DNA of 29,329 bases, taken from a virus. Shown one piece after another: positions 6,856 to 15,131 of this stretch. How positions within the stretch are numbered: the first letter of the stretch is position 1; each line of letters opens with the position of its first letter. Below the pieces are notes generated by a model, which was not told where the DNA came from, did not search any database, and saw only the letters and a list, made by a program, of their open reading frames with translations. The stretch covers positions 1-29,329 of the IMG/VR virus record IMGVR_UViG_3300042559_002565; one strand, written 5' to 3'. The position numbers were made by a program, and so were the translations under genes.

Positions 6856-8495
6856 GCACCCACCCTTGCAACACTCAGCACTGGGTATGCACCACTGACC
6901 ACCGTTGTGCTAAGTGCTCCGCCTGAGTTTTGACGAGCGTTCATTGTCACGATGTCGCCGCTAAACAGATACACATTGGTTGAGATGTTTAGCGATGTTT
7001 CGTTGGCAGGAGATGCGGCAACCTGAGTCGATGCAACCACACTTCCGTTTACTAGGAGAGTCATACCGCGACGAGAAGTTGCATTGGCTGCAAAGCCAAC
7101 AGCGCCTTGGACGAGATACATCCCAGACTGCTGCACCGTGATCTGATCGTTGGCATTGCTGAACCAGCTTTTAGGGTCATACGAGTCGCCGTTTGGCGTG
7201 GTGCTTGCAGTATCAAGCAGAATCTTTGTGTCTGTGTTGTTTGCCAGCGACTGCGTCGCTGAAGCAACAGTGGCACGCGATACCCAGAGCGAGTTTGGGC
7301 CGTCAATCTGCACGCGCCCTGCGGTGGTAGTGGCTGGCTTGAGGTAGATGATGCCTGAGCCGGGGCCGCTCTTGACTGTTGCGCTTGTGACCGTGCCCGT
7401 GCCCGCGGTGCCCGCTGAGGTGTACGTGAAGGTAGTGCTATCGGTGACGGTGATGGGGTAGATGGTGCCGTTCATCGTTGTGCCCGCGGCGCCCGTGATG
7501 CCCGCGACGATGACCTCGTACCCCGTCGCCAACCCGTGAGCCCGCGTGGTGACGATGGTGACCGTGCTCCCTGCTCGTGTGGCGCTTGTGAGGGTGATCG
7601 TGTCTCCCTGCCCGGTTGCGGTGAGGGAGATGTCGCCTGAGTTGGCGCTTAGGGTGATGCGCGGCTCTGAGCCAACGATCCCGCCATTACTGAGGAATAG
7701 CGTGCTGTTGAATAGGTATAGGGAGGCGGGCCCGTAAAGCTCGGGCTGGGACTGATCCGTTACGAGGTACTGGATGTTGCCGCGGTCGATGCGCACCTCG
7801 GTGAGGTCTACGGTCATTTCGCTCGTGGTGAGCACGCTGACCTGCACGCCCACCTCTACCCGTAGGTACGCGCCGTCGGTGGGGATTGCGCCCGTGCCCT
7901 CGGGGTTAGCCTGGGTCTCGTACGCGTAGGCCGCGGCGGCGATAGTTGCGAAGGTGGCGCTATTGCTGCCCTGGGTGCCCGTGGTGGTGGTGTTATCGCT
8001 CTCGTAGTACTGCGACCTGATGGTGACGATGGCCTGGGTCTTAGTCGTACCCGTGGCGTTGCGCCAAGCTGCGCGGGGCTGATTTGTGAAGGTGCGGGCG
8101 GCTGACCCGGGCACGGCGACGTAGCGCACAATGCGGGCGTAGCGCCCTACTGCGGCCCCGCTCGGGATGGTGAAGCGGAGCACCTGCCCCGATGCCACGG
8201 TGAGGTCCTCGACCGCCTGCACGTATGGTGCGGTGGCGTCGGTGTGGCTTACCTCTACCGAGAAGTAGGGGAGGGCGTTCTCTGCGTTGTCAATGTTGGT
8301 GTCGAGTTCCGGGGGCGGCGTGCCGAAGTCGCCGTTGATGACGCCCGTCTCGATGGCTCGGCTGAGTGAGGGCCCCAGGGCGTAGGACTTCTCTCCATCG
8401 TTATCCGTGCCGAGGAGGGCGTCGCCCGCCGTATTGGTGACGGCGCCGCCCTGCCCCGTTAGATTCCCTGCGTCGGTGCCTAGTGTGTCGCTCAT
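6852..8495 (-). CDS. Tail tip/fibre protein with C1q-like C-terminal domain
   Basis: A 547-aa protein. Residues 1-260 are beta-rich and typical of minor tail proteins. About 303-375 form a repeat-type beta domain (TRAHGLATGYEVIVAG ... STTFTYTSAG), like the HGL/FTY modules seen in phage fibres and named after E1 FCCH. About 405-547 look like a C1q/TNF jelly roll (GMYLVQGAVGF, MTLLVNGSVV, YLFSGDIVTM, and YPVLSVARVG at the end), a fold common in receptor-binding tips. The start has an AAAGGAG site immediately after an A7 tract and a 17-bp motif copy. Codon and base composition changes near 7370, exactly where the C-terminal module begins, suggesting the tip was swapped. Confidence 0.8.
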   Translation of the reverse strand: MSDTLGTDAGNLTGQGGAVTNTAGDALLGTDNDGEKSYALGPSLSRAIETGVINGDFGTPPPELDTNIDNAENALPYFSVEVSHTDATAPYVQAVEDLTVASGQVLRFTIPSGAAVGRYARIVRYVAVPGSAARTFTNQPRAAWRNATGTTKTQAIVTIRSQYYESDNTTTTGTQGSNSATFATIAAAAYAYETQANPEGTGAIPTDGAYLRVEVGVQVSVLTTSEMTVDLTEVRIDRGNIQYLVTDQSQPELYGPASLYLFNSTLFLSNGGIVGSEPRITLSANSGDISLTATGQGDTITLTSATRAGSTVTIVTTRAHGLATGYEVIVAGITGAAGTTMNGTIYPITVTDSTTFTYTSAGTAGTGTVTSATVKSGPGSGIIYLKPATTTAGRVQIDGPNSLWVSRATVASATQSLANNTDTKILLDTASTTPNGDSYDPKSWFSNANDQITVQQSGMYLVQGAVGFAANATSRRGMTLLVNGSVVASTQVAASPANETSLNISTNVYLFSGDIVTMNARQNSGGALSTTVVSGAYPVLSVARVGA

Positions 8496-8539
8496 GTGTC
8501 TCCTTTTTTTGGCATCGCTAGACGGATGCTCTACCTCGG
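8496..8539 (-). promoter_or_regulatory. Intergenic 17-bp motif plus A7 tract before the tail fibre gene
   Basis: A perfect motif copy (8511-8527, 17/17) is followed directly by AAAAAAA (8504-8510 on the minus strand), then GGAG and the ATG at 8495. Here the A-tract abuts the motif. Confidence 0.8.
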
Positions 8540-9949
8540 TCAGCCCTCTGAGACGCGTAGCCCGCTGATACCCTGTCGCCTCGGTTGGTCGATGGTGAGT
8601 TCATAATAGCGCTGGAAGCTGCGATCCTCGAATCCCATTGAGAGGTTCTCGATCCTGTAGTAGGCCGCGGGTGTGAGCCCGAGCCCGGGGGCGAAGATGC
8701 TGACCCACTGCCCTGCTCGCCATCGGTTGATCTGGCTCCACGTGCTGACCCCGGTGCGGGCGTACCCGTTTACGAGCCCGTACTCGTTGGCGCCGCCCGC
8801 AATGGCGCCCCTGATGGTGAGGCTGATGCTCCTCGGTGGGCCACTTCGCGCTCGCCCGAAAAACACGGCGGCGCTGAGGTCATTGACCACCTTACTTCGC
8901 TTAGTGCGGTCGGACGCCTTCGCGGTCGGCATCTCGATGATCGCCTCGGCGCGTGGGCCTCCTCGGGCGGTGAGTGCGCCCGGGCCCTGCGGGCTTGCAA
9001 GGTTGTAGGTGCGGAGGTACGCCGTATTGGCGAAGTTGGCGTCGTAGCGGCTATTGAAGCTCGCCGCCTGCGCGAGGATGCGCTTGAGTAGGCGGTCATG
9101 GTCGTAGTCCACCTTGATTTCTCGGGCGGTGGTTTTCCACGCCGCCCCCGTGCCGCTGAATAGTTCTGACGCTGGGTCGGTGACGATCTCGAAGGGTGCC
9201 GCCTCGGTGGCGGTCGGGTAGGTGGTTGCGAGGGTGCGTACCGTGCCGTAGATGAGTTTCCCGCGCTCATCCACGTAGTATCGCCGTACGACACCGTTGA
9301 GGCCCTGCGCCGCCTCGGCGACGGTGTCGAGGGCACTGCGGAGCGTGCCTGCGGCGATCTCTACGGTGCCGAGGCTCGCGGATGCGCTCCCGTAGTACTC
9401 GGCTCCGAGCGTGGCGTCAAAGATCGCCTTAGTGGCGGCATCCTGTCGGGCGCCTACGAGGCTGAGGAGTGCGGTGATGATCTGTTGGTCGGTCTTACCG
9501 CTGTAGATGATTGGGCCTACGTTGCGCGTGGCGAAGGTCGTAGCGGCTCCCCCGCGGTAGATGAGGGTGCGCTCGAGCCAGGCGGTTGGGTCGGCGACGG
9601 TGACTTCAGTCTCGGTGCCCAACCCGTTGGGTAGCAGGGTGACGGAGATTGACTGGACGAACCCGCGGAATAGGGGCACGGTGACGCTGACGTCGTCGTC
9701 AAAGAAGCGTACGACGGCGTTATCGTCCATCGCGAGCGTCCACGGCACGCCGCTCGGGGTGCTCGGTTGCGTGACGGTGAAGGACATTGACGCGCCGCTG
9801 CCTGACGCATCCTGCGTAAGCTTGAGCGCTGCGGGCTCGACGTAGGGGTACGTTGGGTTGCCCGCGGCCCCTGCGATGTCGAGGAGGTTGCTATTGGCGC
9901 CCGCGTTCCAAGTGACGCCGCCGATGGTGAGGCGGAACGGGTGCGCCAT
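8540..9949 (-). CDS. Tail hub / distal tail protein (minor tail protein)
   Basis: A 469-aa beta-rich protein encoded directly after the tape measure, the classical place for the distal tail/hub protein. Features fit siphoviral hub proteins: an N-terminal beta domain (RLTIGGVTWNAG), a FFDDDVSVTVPLFRGFVQSI segment typical of hub entry domains, and a central RRYYVDERGKLIYGT stretch. No peptidase motif or membrane segment is seen. Start 9949 overlaps the tape-measure stop (TAATG). Role by position: forms the platform between tail tube and fibre. Confidence 0.75.
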   Translation of the reverse strand: MAHPFRLTIGGVTWNAGANSNLLDIAGAAGNPTYPYVEPAALKLTQDASGSGASMSFTVTQPSTPSGVPWTLAMDDNAVVRFFDDDVSVTVPLFRGFVQSISVTLLPNGLGTETEVTVADPTAWLERTLIYRGGAATTFATRNVGPIIYSGKTDQQIITALLSLVGARQDAATKAIFDATLGAEYYGSASASLGTVEIAAGTLRSALDTVAEAAQGLNGVVRRYYVDERGKLIYGTVRTLATTYPTATEAAPFEIVTDPASELFSGTGAAWKTTAREIKVDYDHDRLLKRILAQAASFNSRYDANFANTAYLRTYNLASPQGPGALTARGGPRAEAIIEMPTAKASDRTKRSKVVNDLSAAVFFGRARSGPPRSISLTIRGAIAGGANEYGLVNGYARTGVSTWSQINRWRAGQWVSIFAPGLGLTPAAYYRIENLSMGFEDRSFQRYYELTIDQPRRQGISGLRVSEG

Positions 9950-11550
9950 TAGTAGCCCCTACGGCCCGTGCCCGCATTGGCGGTTGAGCCCATGACCCTC
10001 GTGACCGTTGGTACCAACTGCTCGTTTCCGATACGTACGTTTACGGTGGTGGCGGGCTTACCGCCGTACTTGTCGTTCATAGGGTTGGCGCTCGTGCCCG
10101 TGCCGCCCGTGCCCGGTGCGGCGCCGCCGTTGATAAACTTATCTACGCCGCTGAGGTCGATGCCCGCGAGACCTGCGATCGCTTTGATGATGATGCCCAT
10201 CGGGCCGTTCCAAAAGAAGCCGATGATGGTGCGGATGAGCCCGATCACGAAGTTGAATGCGGCGCCGAGGGCGTCGAATAGCCCGCCTACGGCGTCTCGG
10301 AATCCTTCGCTACTGGCGTAGAGGGCGGCGAACGCGGCGATAAGCCCGATGATGGCGAGGACGATGATGCCAACTGGGTTGGCGCTCATAACGATGTTCA
10401 CGATGCCCTGGATGATGGCGTACGCCTTCATGACGGTCTGTACGGCGGTCATGACCATCTGATACGTCTTGAAGGCTGCGATCATAGCGACGATGCCCGC
10501 GGTGATGGCGAGCACTGCCTCTTTGTTGTCGGCGAGGAACCCGAAGACCCCCTTCACGGCGGGCATAACGTTATTGCGGAGGATGTCGCCCAAGGTGCCG
10601 AAGGCTGAGGCGAGTACTGGCCCTACGTTGCGCGCTACGTCGAGCAGTGTTGGCATGACGTCTCTCTTGAAGCCCTCGTAGAGTTCCTTCGCCGTGGCGA
10701 TGATGGTCTCGATCGCTGGCTTCAGTTTCTCGATGGCGGGGAGCACGTGGTTGATGAAGGCATTGGTGAGGGCGAGTGCCACTGGTAGGAGGGCGTCGCC
10801 GATTCCCGCTTTGAGGTCTTCCATGCGGGCGGTAAGGGTGCGTTGGGTGTTAGCCAATCCGGTGCTCGTGCGGGCGAAGTCGCCCTGCTGTAGGGCGGTC
10901 TGCGCCATGATCTCGCCCTGCGCGGCGAGTACTTTCTGTTGCGGCGTGAGCGCCGTCTTAGTCGTCTTGATGAGGCCCATCGCGAGTGCCCGTGCTCGTA
11001 GTGTGGCCTCGTCGAGCAGCACGCCGTACTTGCGTAGTGGGAGGCTCTCGCCTCGGAGCCCCGCGCTGATGGAGGTGATCGCCTCTTCTACGCTCGTGTT
11101 GGAGAAGCTCGCGAGGTCTGATGCAAGGGTGGTGAGTTCCGTCGAGAAGCCTACGAGCCCGTCGCCCGTTAGCCCGGCGCTCTTCCCGAAGACGGCGAAT
11201 CCCGCAGCGGCGTCCATCGCTTGAGTCTTCGATTGCCCGAAGGCGGTGGCGGCGGTCGCTGCGAAGGCCTCGATCTCGGGCGCCTGGTCTCCGAATACCT
11301 GCCCTGTCTTAGCGATCGTCTCTTGCAGGTCGCGACTGGCGTTGATCGTGTCGCCGATGCCGCTGACCACGCCGTCGAAGGCGCGGATGGCGATGCCCCC
11401 GACGAAGGTGCCGAGGGCGGTGCCGATGGCGGTGCCGCTCTTGATCGTGTTCTTCGAGAGCCCCGCCATTGACTTGTTGATGCGGCTGATCTTCGGGCTG
11501 ATCCCGTCGGACGCCGTGAACGGGATGTGGACTGATGCGGCGCCTGCCAT
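9949..11550 (-). CDS. Tape measure protein
   Basis: A 533-aa protein. The N-terminal part (IPFTASDGISPKISRINKSMAGL) and the segment about 105-240 match TP901-type tape measures (QSKTQAMDAAAGFAVFGKSAGLTG; LPLRKYGVLLDEATLRARAL). About 340-460 contain several hydrophobic helices (AVLAITAGIVAMIAAF; VGIIVLAIIGLIAAFAALY; FNFVIGLIRTIIGFFW), which are expected to insert into the host membrane. At about 0.15 nm per residue it predicts a tail of roughly 80 nm. The start overlaps the upstream stop (TAATG) with a GGGGAGGGG site. It sets tail length and is ejected first. Confidence 0.9.
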   Translation of the reverse strand: MAGAASVHIPFTASDGISPKISRINKSMAGLSKNTIKSGTAIGTALGTFVGGIAIRAFDGVVSGIGDTINASRDLQETIAKTGQVFGDQAPEIEAFAATAATAFGQSKTQAMDAAAGFAVFGKSAGLTGDGLVGFSTELTTLASDLASFSNTSVEEAITSISAGLRGESLPLRKYGVLLDEATLRARALAMGLIKTTKTALTPQQKVLAAQGEIMAQTALQQGDFARTSTGLANTQRTLTARMEDLKAGIGDALLPVALALTNAFINHVLPAIEKLKPAIETIIATAKELYEGFKRDVMPTLLDVARNVGPVLASAFGTLGDILRNNVMPAVKGVFGFLADNKEAVLAITAGIVAMIAAFKTYQMVMTAVQTVMKAYAIIQGIVNIVMSANPVGIIVLAIIGLIAAFAALYASSEGFRDAVGGLFDALGAAFNFVIGLIRTIIGFFWNGPMGIIIKAIAGLAGIDLSGVDKFINGGAAPGTGGTGTSANPMNDKYGGKPATTVNVRIGNEQLVPTVTRVMGSTANAGTGRRGY

Positions 11551-11996
11551 TATCCCCTCCCCCGCTTCATGAGCGGCTTACCTGCGGCCTTATTGACGGA
11601 TCGCTGTAGGCGTGCCGTGTACGCCTCCTCCGCTTGCGCGATTGTAGCCGCTGCGGCCTCATCCATGAAGCGGTTATTCCTCGGGTTGCGCCCGGTGCCG
11701 CGGAGTGCCATGTAGCGGTAGTACGCGCCCTTCACGTCGGCGCGGTTGGACCCTGGGTTGATGCGGGCGAGGTAGCCTGGCTTTTTGTATCGGGCGGGCT
11801 TGACGCCGATTGCCCCCTGTAGGCGCCCCGTGAGGACGGGTGCTCGGGGCTTCGCCGCCTTCACGACCTCTTGGGCGGCGGCCTTCGAGGCGTCACTGAG
11901 CGCCCGGTTGATGACCTTGGGGTTGAAGCCTGAGCGCAGGGCGATCTCCATGGCGAGTACCTGCTCGGTGTCCACCTTGATCTTGAATAACGCCAT
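11550..11996 (-). CDS. HK97 gp10-like tail/neck protein
   Basis: The start at 11996 (MALFKIKVDTEQVLAME) is chosen because it lies two bases after the end of the frameshifted chaperone frame and has an AGAGG site; the frame to 12038 is a shadow. The 148-aa product is basic and has KAAKPRAPVLTGRLQGAIGV, the hallmark of the HK97-gp10_like family, whose members act in neck/tail joining. It lies between the chaperone and the tape measure, whereas relatives usually precede the major tail protein. A minor-tail role is possible. Confidence 0.7.
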   Translation of the reverse strand: MALFKIKVDTEQVLAMEIALRSGFNPKVINRALSDASKAAAQEVVKAAKPRAPVLTGRLQGAIGVKPARYKKPGYLARINPGSNRADVKGAYYRYMALRGTGRNPRNNRFMDEAAAATIAQAEEAYTARLQRSVNKAAGKPLMKRGRG

Positions 11997-11998
11997 TG

Positions 11999-12447
11999 CT
12001 ACCTCTTTTTCGGCTGCATCTCGGACCAGAGTATCCACGTGCGGAGTACCTTATCGGCGGGCTCCTCCATGATGGACCACGGTGTCTGGCCGAACGCTTC
12101 CCCGAGTATAACGGCGATAAGCTCGATAGACGGTGCTACTGGCTGCCCGAGCGCGATCCGCTTCGCGTCGAGCCTTAGGCGTTTGGGACGTCGGTGAGGG
12201 CCTTACCCCACTTCTCGATTAGTTGGCTCCACGCTCGGGTGTCGGCGTCGCCCATGTCGGTGGCGGCGCTCCCGTCTACGCTCTTGAAGTTGTGGCTGAC
12301 TACGACACGCTTGAGGGCGGCTACGATCCTCGGGAGATTCTCCGACTGGACCTCTACCACCTCGTTCATGCTTACGTTGGCGCGCATCTCTGCGTACCAT
12401 CCGGCGTACTCGCCCTCTAGTTCGATGCGTACGGTCTTGACTGCCAT
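11999..12447 (-). CDS. Tail assembly chaperone, -1 frameshift product (gpGT-like)
   Basis: A -1 shift at CCCAAAC (12187-12181) replaces the NA* end with KRLRLDAKRIALGQPVAPS and continues to a TAG at 11999-12001, giving about 149 aa. The added T domain contains SIELIAVILGEAFGQTPW and ends EMQPKKR. It fills the only gap between the G frame and the gp10-like start, and its stop is followed two bases later by that start. This matches the G/GT arrangement of lambda-like tails. Confidence 0.85.
12175..12447 (-). CDS. Tail assembly chaperone, unshifted product (gpG-like)
   Basis: A 90-aa protein encoded right after the major tail protein, the standard place for the gpG-like chaperone. It begins MAVKTVRIELEGEYAGWYAEMRAN and is followed by a helical domain ending ...KWGKALTDVPNA. 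A slippery CCCAAAC sits three codons before its stop. The start has an AAAGGAG site, and a motif/A7 element lies upstream. The family binds the tape measure and delivers tail subunits. Both forms are expected to be made in a fixed ratio. Confidence 0.85.
   Translation of the reverse strand: MAVKTVRIELEGEYAGWYAEMRANVSMNEVVEVQSENLPRIVAALKRVVVSHNFKSVDGSAATDMGDADTRAWSQLIEKWGKALTDVPNA
12181..12187 (-). other. Programmed -1 ribosomal frameshift site, CCCAAAC
   Basis: A canonical X XXY YYZ heptamer in the correct phase (GTC CCA AAC): both tRNAs can re-pair to CCC AAA after slipping back one base. The zero-frame stop follows after one codon. No clear downstream stem-loop was identified by eye. Confidence 0.85.
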
Positions 12448-12504
12448 GCGTCTGCTCCTTTCGCTGTTTTTTTGGCGCCTAGCGGCATCGCTAGACGGAT
12501 ACCC
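12448..12504 (-). promoter_or_regulatory. Intergenic 17-bp motif plus A7 tract before the tail chaperone
   Basis: A perfect motif copy (12484-12500) is separated by GCTAGGCGCC from AAAAAAA (12467-12473), which is followed by the AAAGGAG ribosome site of the chaperone gene. It lies immediately after the major tail protein stop. Confidence 0.8.
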
Positions 12505-13515
12505 TTATGGGCGGGCGCTGCTCGGGCTCGTGACGACTACCTCGATGCTCTTGCCCGAGGTCTGGTCGTACGCTGCGCGGAGGCCAACCGTATTCACGAC
12601 TAGGCCGTCCTGATCGGCGCCGAGTGGGGTGATGCTCTCGATGATCCACGACCCGCGAAGCTCGAGACCGTAGCCGGCGCTCGTGGTAGCCGTGAGTCGC
12701 AGGAAGCGCTGCTCCCCGATCTCGTCGATGCCCCATGCCCCGTTGGCGATTGCCGCGGCGTTGGATGCCACGGTCAGTTCCATGGTGGCGTTGAGCACGC
12801 CCGTGTATGCCGCGGTGGCGGCTACGAGGCTTGCGTCGAGGGCGCTGATCATCGTGAGGCCCGGCTCGATGGTCGCCGTGAACGACATTACGTGGTCGTA
12901 CTCGGTGTCGCCGCTCCCGTCGGGGAAGGCGCTATCGGTGTACAACTTGAACAATCGGGAGGGCACAAGTGCCGGGGCGGTCGGTGCCGCGGTGTTGGCG
13001 TCGGCATTGGTGGCGATGTCGATCGCTGCCCACGTCACGCCCATCTGTAGGGTGCCCGTTCCCTCGCCGCTGAGGGTGATTTCGGTTGGTACGCATCCCT
13101 TCGCGACGTACTGCTGTACGCCGTCGGTAAGGAGGAGGCTATACCCCTTGTAGGTGTCTACTGCGGTCTGGCTTGGGCTCCACGTCCATACGTACGGGCC
13201 CGTGCCGGTGTCGGTGATTGTGGCGAGGGAGTCGAAGGGGATCATTGCTGATGCCATGTCGGCGTCGGTCTCGCCCCATGTGATCACTGGTGCTCGGGAG
13301 GTGATGACTGGTCGGTTGGCGAGGATCTGCGTGCGTACGCCTACCGTCCTATCGTCGCCCGTGTTGAGTTCGATGCCGAGGTCGATGGCGCCGAGGGCGT
13401 CCACCATGATGATCTGCCCGGTTGTGCCCGCGAACGATGCCGCGGTGCCGTAGGTGCTCTCACTCTTGGCGATGACTTTCGTGAAGCTCTTGGCGCCGTA
13501 CGTTGGGCTTGGCAT
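12505..13515 (-). CDS. Major tail protein
   Basis: A 336-aa beta-rich, Thr/Ala/Gly-rich protein (MPSPTYGAKSFTKVIAKSES; VITWGETDADM; GPYVWTWSPS), encoded after the neck genes and directly before the G/GT chaperone, which identifies it as the tail-tube subunit. The central region resembles a tail-tube fold with an Ig-like insertion (about 190-260), but I did not verify this. The start has a GGGGAGA site 6-7 bases upstream. It polymerises around the tape measure to form the tube. Confidence 0.85.
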   Translation of the reverse strand: MPSPTYGAKSFTKVIAKSESTYGTAASFAGTTGQIIMVDALGAIDLGIELNTGDDRTVGVRTQILANRPVITSRAPVITWGETDADMASAMIPFDSLATITDTGTGPYVWTWSPSQTAVDTYKGYSLLLTDGVQQYVAKGCVPTEITLSGEGTGTLQMGVTWAAIDIATNADANTAAPTAPALVPSRLFKLYTDSAFPDGSGDTEYDHVMSFTATIEPGLTMISALDASLVAATAAYTGVLNATMELTVASNAAAIANGAWGIDEIGEQRFLRLTATTSAGYGLELRGSWIIESITPLGADQDGLVVNTVGLRAAYDQTSGKSIEVVVTSPSSARP

Positions 13516-13533
13516 CGGTATTCTCCCCTCTAA

Positions 13534-13977
13534 CTATGCGAAGGACTTGCCTTCAAGGTTTACCACATCTACGTCCGCTGCGATAGTGATGTACGTCTGA
13601 TCCCCCCACGTTGCGTTCCCGATGCTCGTGCTCGTGACGCTCGCCTGGGCGGCCTCTCCGCCGAGCAGTACGGTACCATCATACGCGTTTCGGAGCCATG
13701 TGCGCCATAGCAGGAGGTCGGTGTATCGGCGCTCGCTGTCGGGCTGTAGGCTGAGGTAGATGGTGACGGTGCACGTCAAGACGGTGCGCCTGCTCGCCGC
13801 CCCGTACTCGATGCTGTCGGGCCCTGGCATGACCACGGCTGCGGGGAGGGCGCCGAGGGTGTCGGGGGGTACGGCGTGCGCTGCGCGGATTCCCCCTCCC
13901 GCTCGCCCGGTGGGTGCGGTAAGGGCGGTCAGTCGAGCGGCGAGCGCCTGATGGATGGCGAGGTCGCTCATCGGCAT
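13534..13977 (-). CDS. Tail terminator / tail completion protein
   Basis: A 147-aa protein between the head-tail connector and the major tail protein, the place of gpU/tail-terminator proteins. N-terminal helix: MPMSDLAIHQALAARLTAL. Central strands follow (TVLTCTVTIYLSLQPDSERRY; TYITIAADVDVVN), compatible with the small alpha/beta fold of the family. The start overlaps the upstream stop (TAATG); an alternative ATG two codons in has no better site. It caps the tail and forms the interface with the head. Confidence 0.7.
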   Translation of the reverse strand: MPMSDLAIHQALAARLTALTAPTGRAGGGIRAAHAVPPDTLGALPAAVVMPGPDSIEYGAASRRTVLTCTVTIYLSLQPDSERRYTDLLLWRTWLRNAYDGTVLLGGEAAQASVTSTSIGNATWGDQTYITIAADVDVVNLEGKSFA

Positions 13978-14585
13978 TAGGACGCTACGCCCTTTCGGTT
14001 GCGGTATTGGTCAAGCAGGGCTACTGCGGCTGGGTGCATGCGCGTGCTCATGCGGGTCACGCCGCCTGCGTCGCCGGTTCCGATGACCCCGAAGGGTGCG
14101 TTTCGGGAGGCGTATAGTTTCGCGACCTCCAATAGGCACGCCTGTTTTACCGCTGCGGGGATAGCCGTCCACCCCCACGTGCCGATGATCTTCACGCCCT
14201 TAGTTGAGTGCTTGGGGAAGTTGAGGATTGACGTGTCTGATGACTCGATCCCCGTGTATGGGCGCCCGTCGAGGGCGGCGTTGTATGGCGTGAGGTTGTA
14301 GGTGCCTGCGCCCCAGACTTCGCTGTAGGTGCCGTCGATGCCGTCGTCGGTGGCGAGCGTGGTGACGGTGAGTAGGTCGTCTACGTCGATGCGGTAGTAC
14401 TCGAGGGCGGTGTAGTAGCGGGTCTGGGTGCCCTGTGGGCCGAATCCTGCCGGGCGGTCGCAGTACTGGTCGATGGCGCTGGAAGCTGCGGTGATAAGGC
14501 TATCGACGAGCGTATCCTCGGTGGTATCGCTGCTCGCGATGCCGAGGATTGCTTTCGCCTCTGCTCGGGTGGCGTAGTCGGTCAT
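13977..14585 (-). CDS. Head-tail connector (gp6-like adaptor)
   Basis: A 202-aa protein. The N-terminal part has the pattern of gp6/gp15-like connectors: TDYATRAEAKAILGI, TLVDSLITAASSAIDQYCDRP, which is the start of a helical bundle. A strand-rich insertion follows (RYYTALEYYRIDVDDLLTVT), then a C-terminal helix rich in Arg (AVALLDQYRNRKG). In this family a ring of subunits sits under the portal. It overlaps both neighbours (ATGA and TAATG). Confidence 0.8.
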   Translation of the reverse strand: MTDYATRAEAKAILGIASSDTTEDTLVDSLITAASSAIDQYCDRPAGFGPQGTQTRYYTALEYYRIDVDDLLTVTTLATDDGIDGTYSEVWGAGTYNLTPYNAALDGRPYTGIESSDTSILNFPKHSTKGVKIIGTWGWTAIPAAVKQACLLEVAKLYASRNAPFGVIGTGDAGGVTRMSTRMHPAAVALLDQYRNRKGVAS

Positions 14586-14854
14586 TGTCGGTTGCCTACG
14601 CGCATAACGTACGCGATCTCATCCTGTGCGCCGGTGCGGATGCCGTAGAGCGCCTCGTTGGCGGGTAGGCGGAACTCGAACGTAGCGTCGGTGTGTAGCC
14701 CGAAGCCCGTTCCGGCGCTCACCGTGGCGTTTCCGATCTCGATGCCGTGGTTAGCATGCGTGTGGAGGATGACGGTGCACCCGTCGGTGTCTGCTCGGGC
14801 GAGCAGGGTCGGCGTTGCGGTCACGGTGATCTGCGCGGTGGTGATCTCTGCCAT
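14582..14854 (-). CDS. Small beta-rich head-region protein, 90 aa
   Basis: Alternating hydrophobic residues throughout (ITTAQITVTATPTLLARAD; TVILHTHANHGIEIGNATV) indicate a small beta sandwich. There are no cysteines apart from one, and no membrane segment. It lies between capsid and connector genes, where decoration or stabilising proteins are common, so a capsid decoration role is plausible but unproven. Its stop overlaps the connector start (ATGA). Confidence 0.65.
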   Translation of the reverse strand: MAEITTAQITVTATPTLLARADTDGCTVILHTHANHGIEIGNATVSAGTGFGLHTDATFEFRLPANEALYGIRTGAQDEIAYVMRVGNRQ

Positions 14855-14857
14855 GCC

Positions 14858-15106
14858 TTACCCCCTCTTGGTCTTACGTGTCTTTCGCTCGGTGGTGATT
14901 GTAGCGGTCTCGATGGCCTCGGGTGCGGCATCGTTAGACGGATGCTCATCGCGGGCCTCGCCTACGAGGCTCCCGTATCCTGCCGCGGCAAGCTGGACCG
15001 CTTCGCCGTACGGTAGTTCCATGGTGCCGCCGACGTATGGCCACTCTACCCCGTTGCGGGTGCCTGTGACGTGGATGTTCATGCGGATGGTCTGTACCTT
15101 GCTCAT
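14858..15106 (-). CDS. Small head-region protein with motif-encoded linker, 82 aa
   Basis: It begins MSKVQTIRMNIHVTGTRNGV; the first 50 residues are a compact strand-rich domain (VEWPYVGGTMELPYGEAVQL). The C-terminus is charged and probably disordered (ETATITTERKTRKTKRG). The junction HPSNDA at residues 55-60 is encoded by a motif copy. The start has a GGAGGAGC site. It is placed right after the capsid hairpin. Possible roles are capsid decoration or a head-tail adaptor; I cannot decide. Confidence 0.65.
   Translation of the reverse strand: MSKVQTIRMNIHVTGTRNGVEWPYVGGTMELPYGEAVQLAAAGYGSLVGEARDEHPSNDAAPEAIETATITTERKTRKTKRG
14927..14943 (-). repeat. Dispersed 17-bp motif, in-gene copy (82-aa head protein)
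   Basis: 16/17 match, with one substitution that changes AGC to AAC (Ser to Asn). Same orientation and same reading phase as the other in-gene copies. Confidence 0.9.
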
Positions 15107-15131
15107 TGCTCCTCCTCTCGGCTATGCGGTC

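Noticed and set aside
8496-8520. Short frame MPKKGDT starting at the ATG inside the motif, and similar frames at 12484 and 21362
   Set aside because: The peptides are 7-20 aa, unrelated except for Met-Pro and Lys from the A-tract, and lack ribosome sites. Kept only as a remark on the motif.
12460-12480. T7 run on the plus strand as an intrinsic terminator
   Set aside because: No hairpin precedes it in the plus direction and no plus-strand gene is supported. The same holds at 8504 and 21344.
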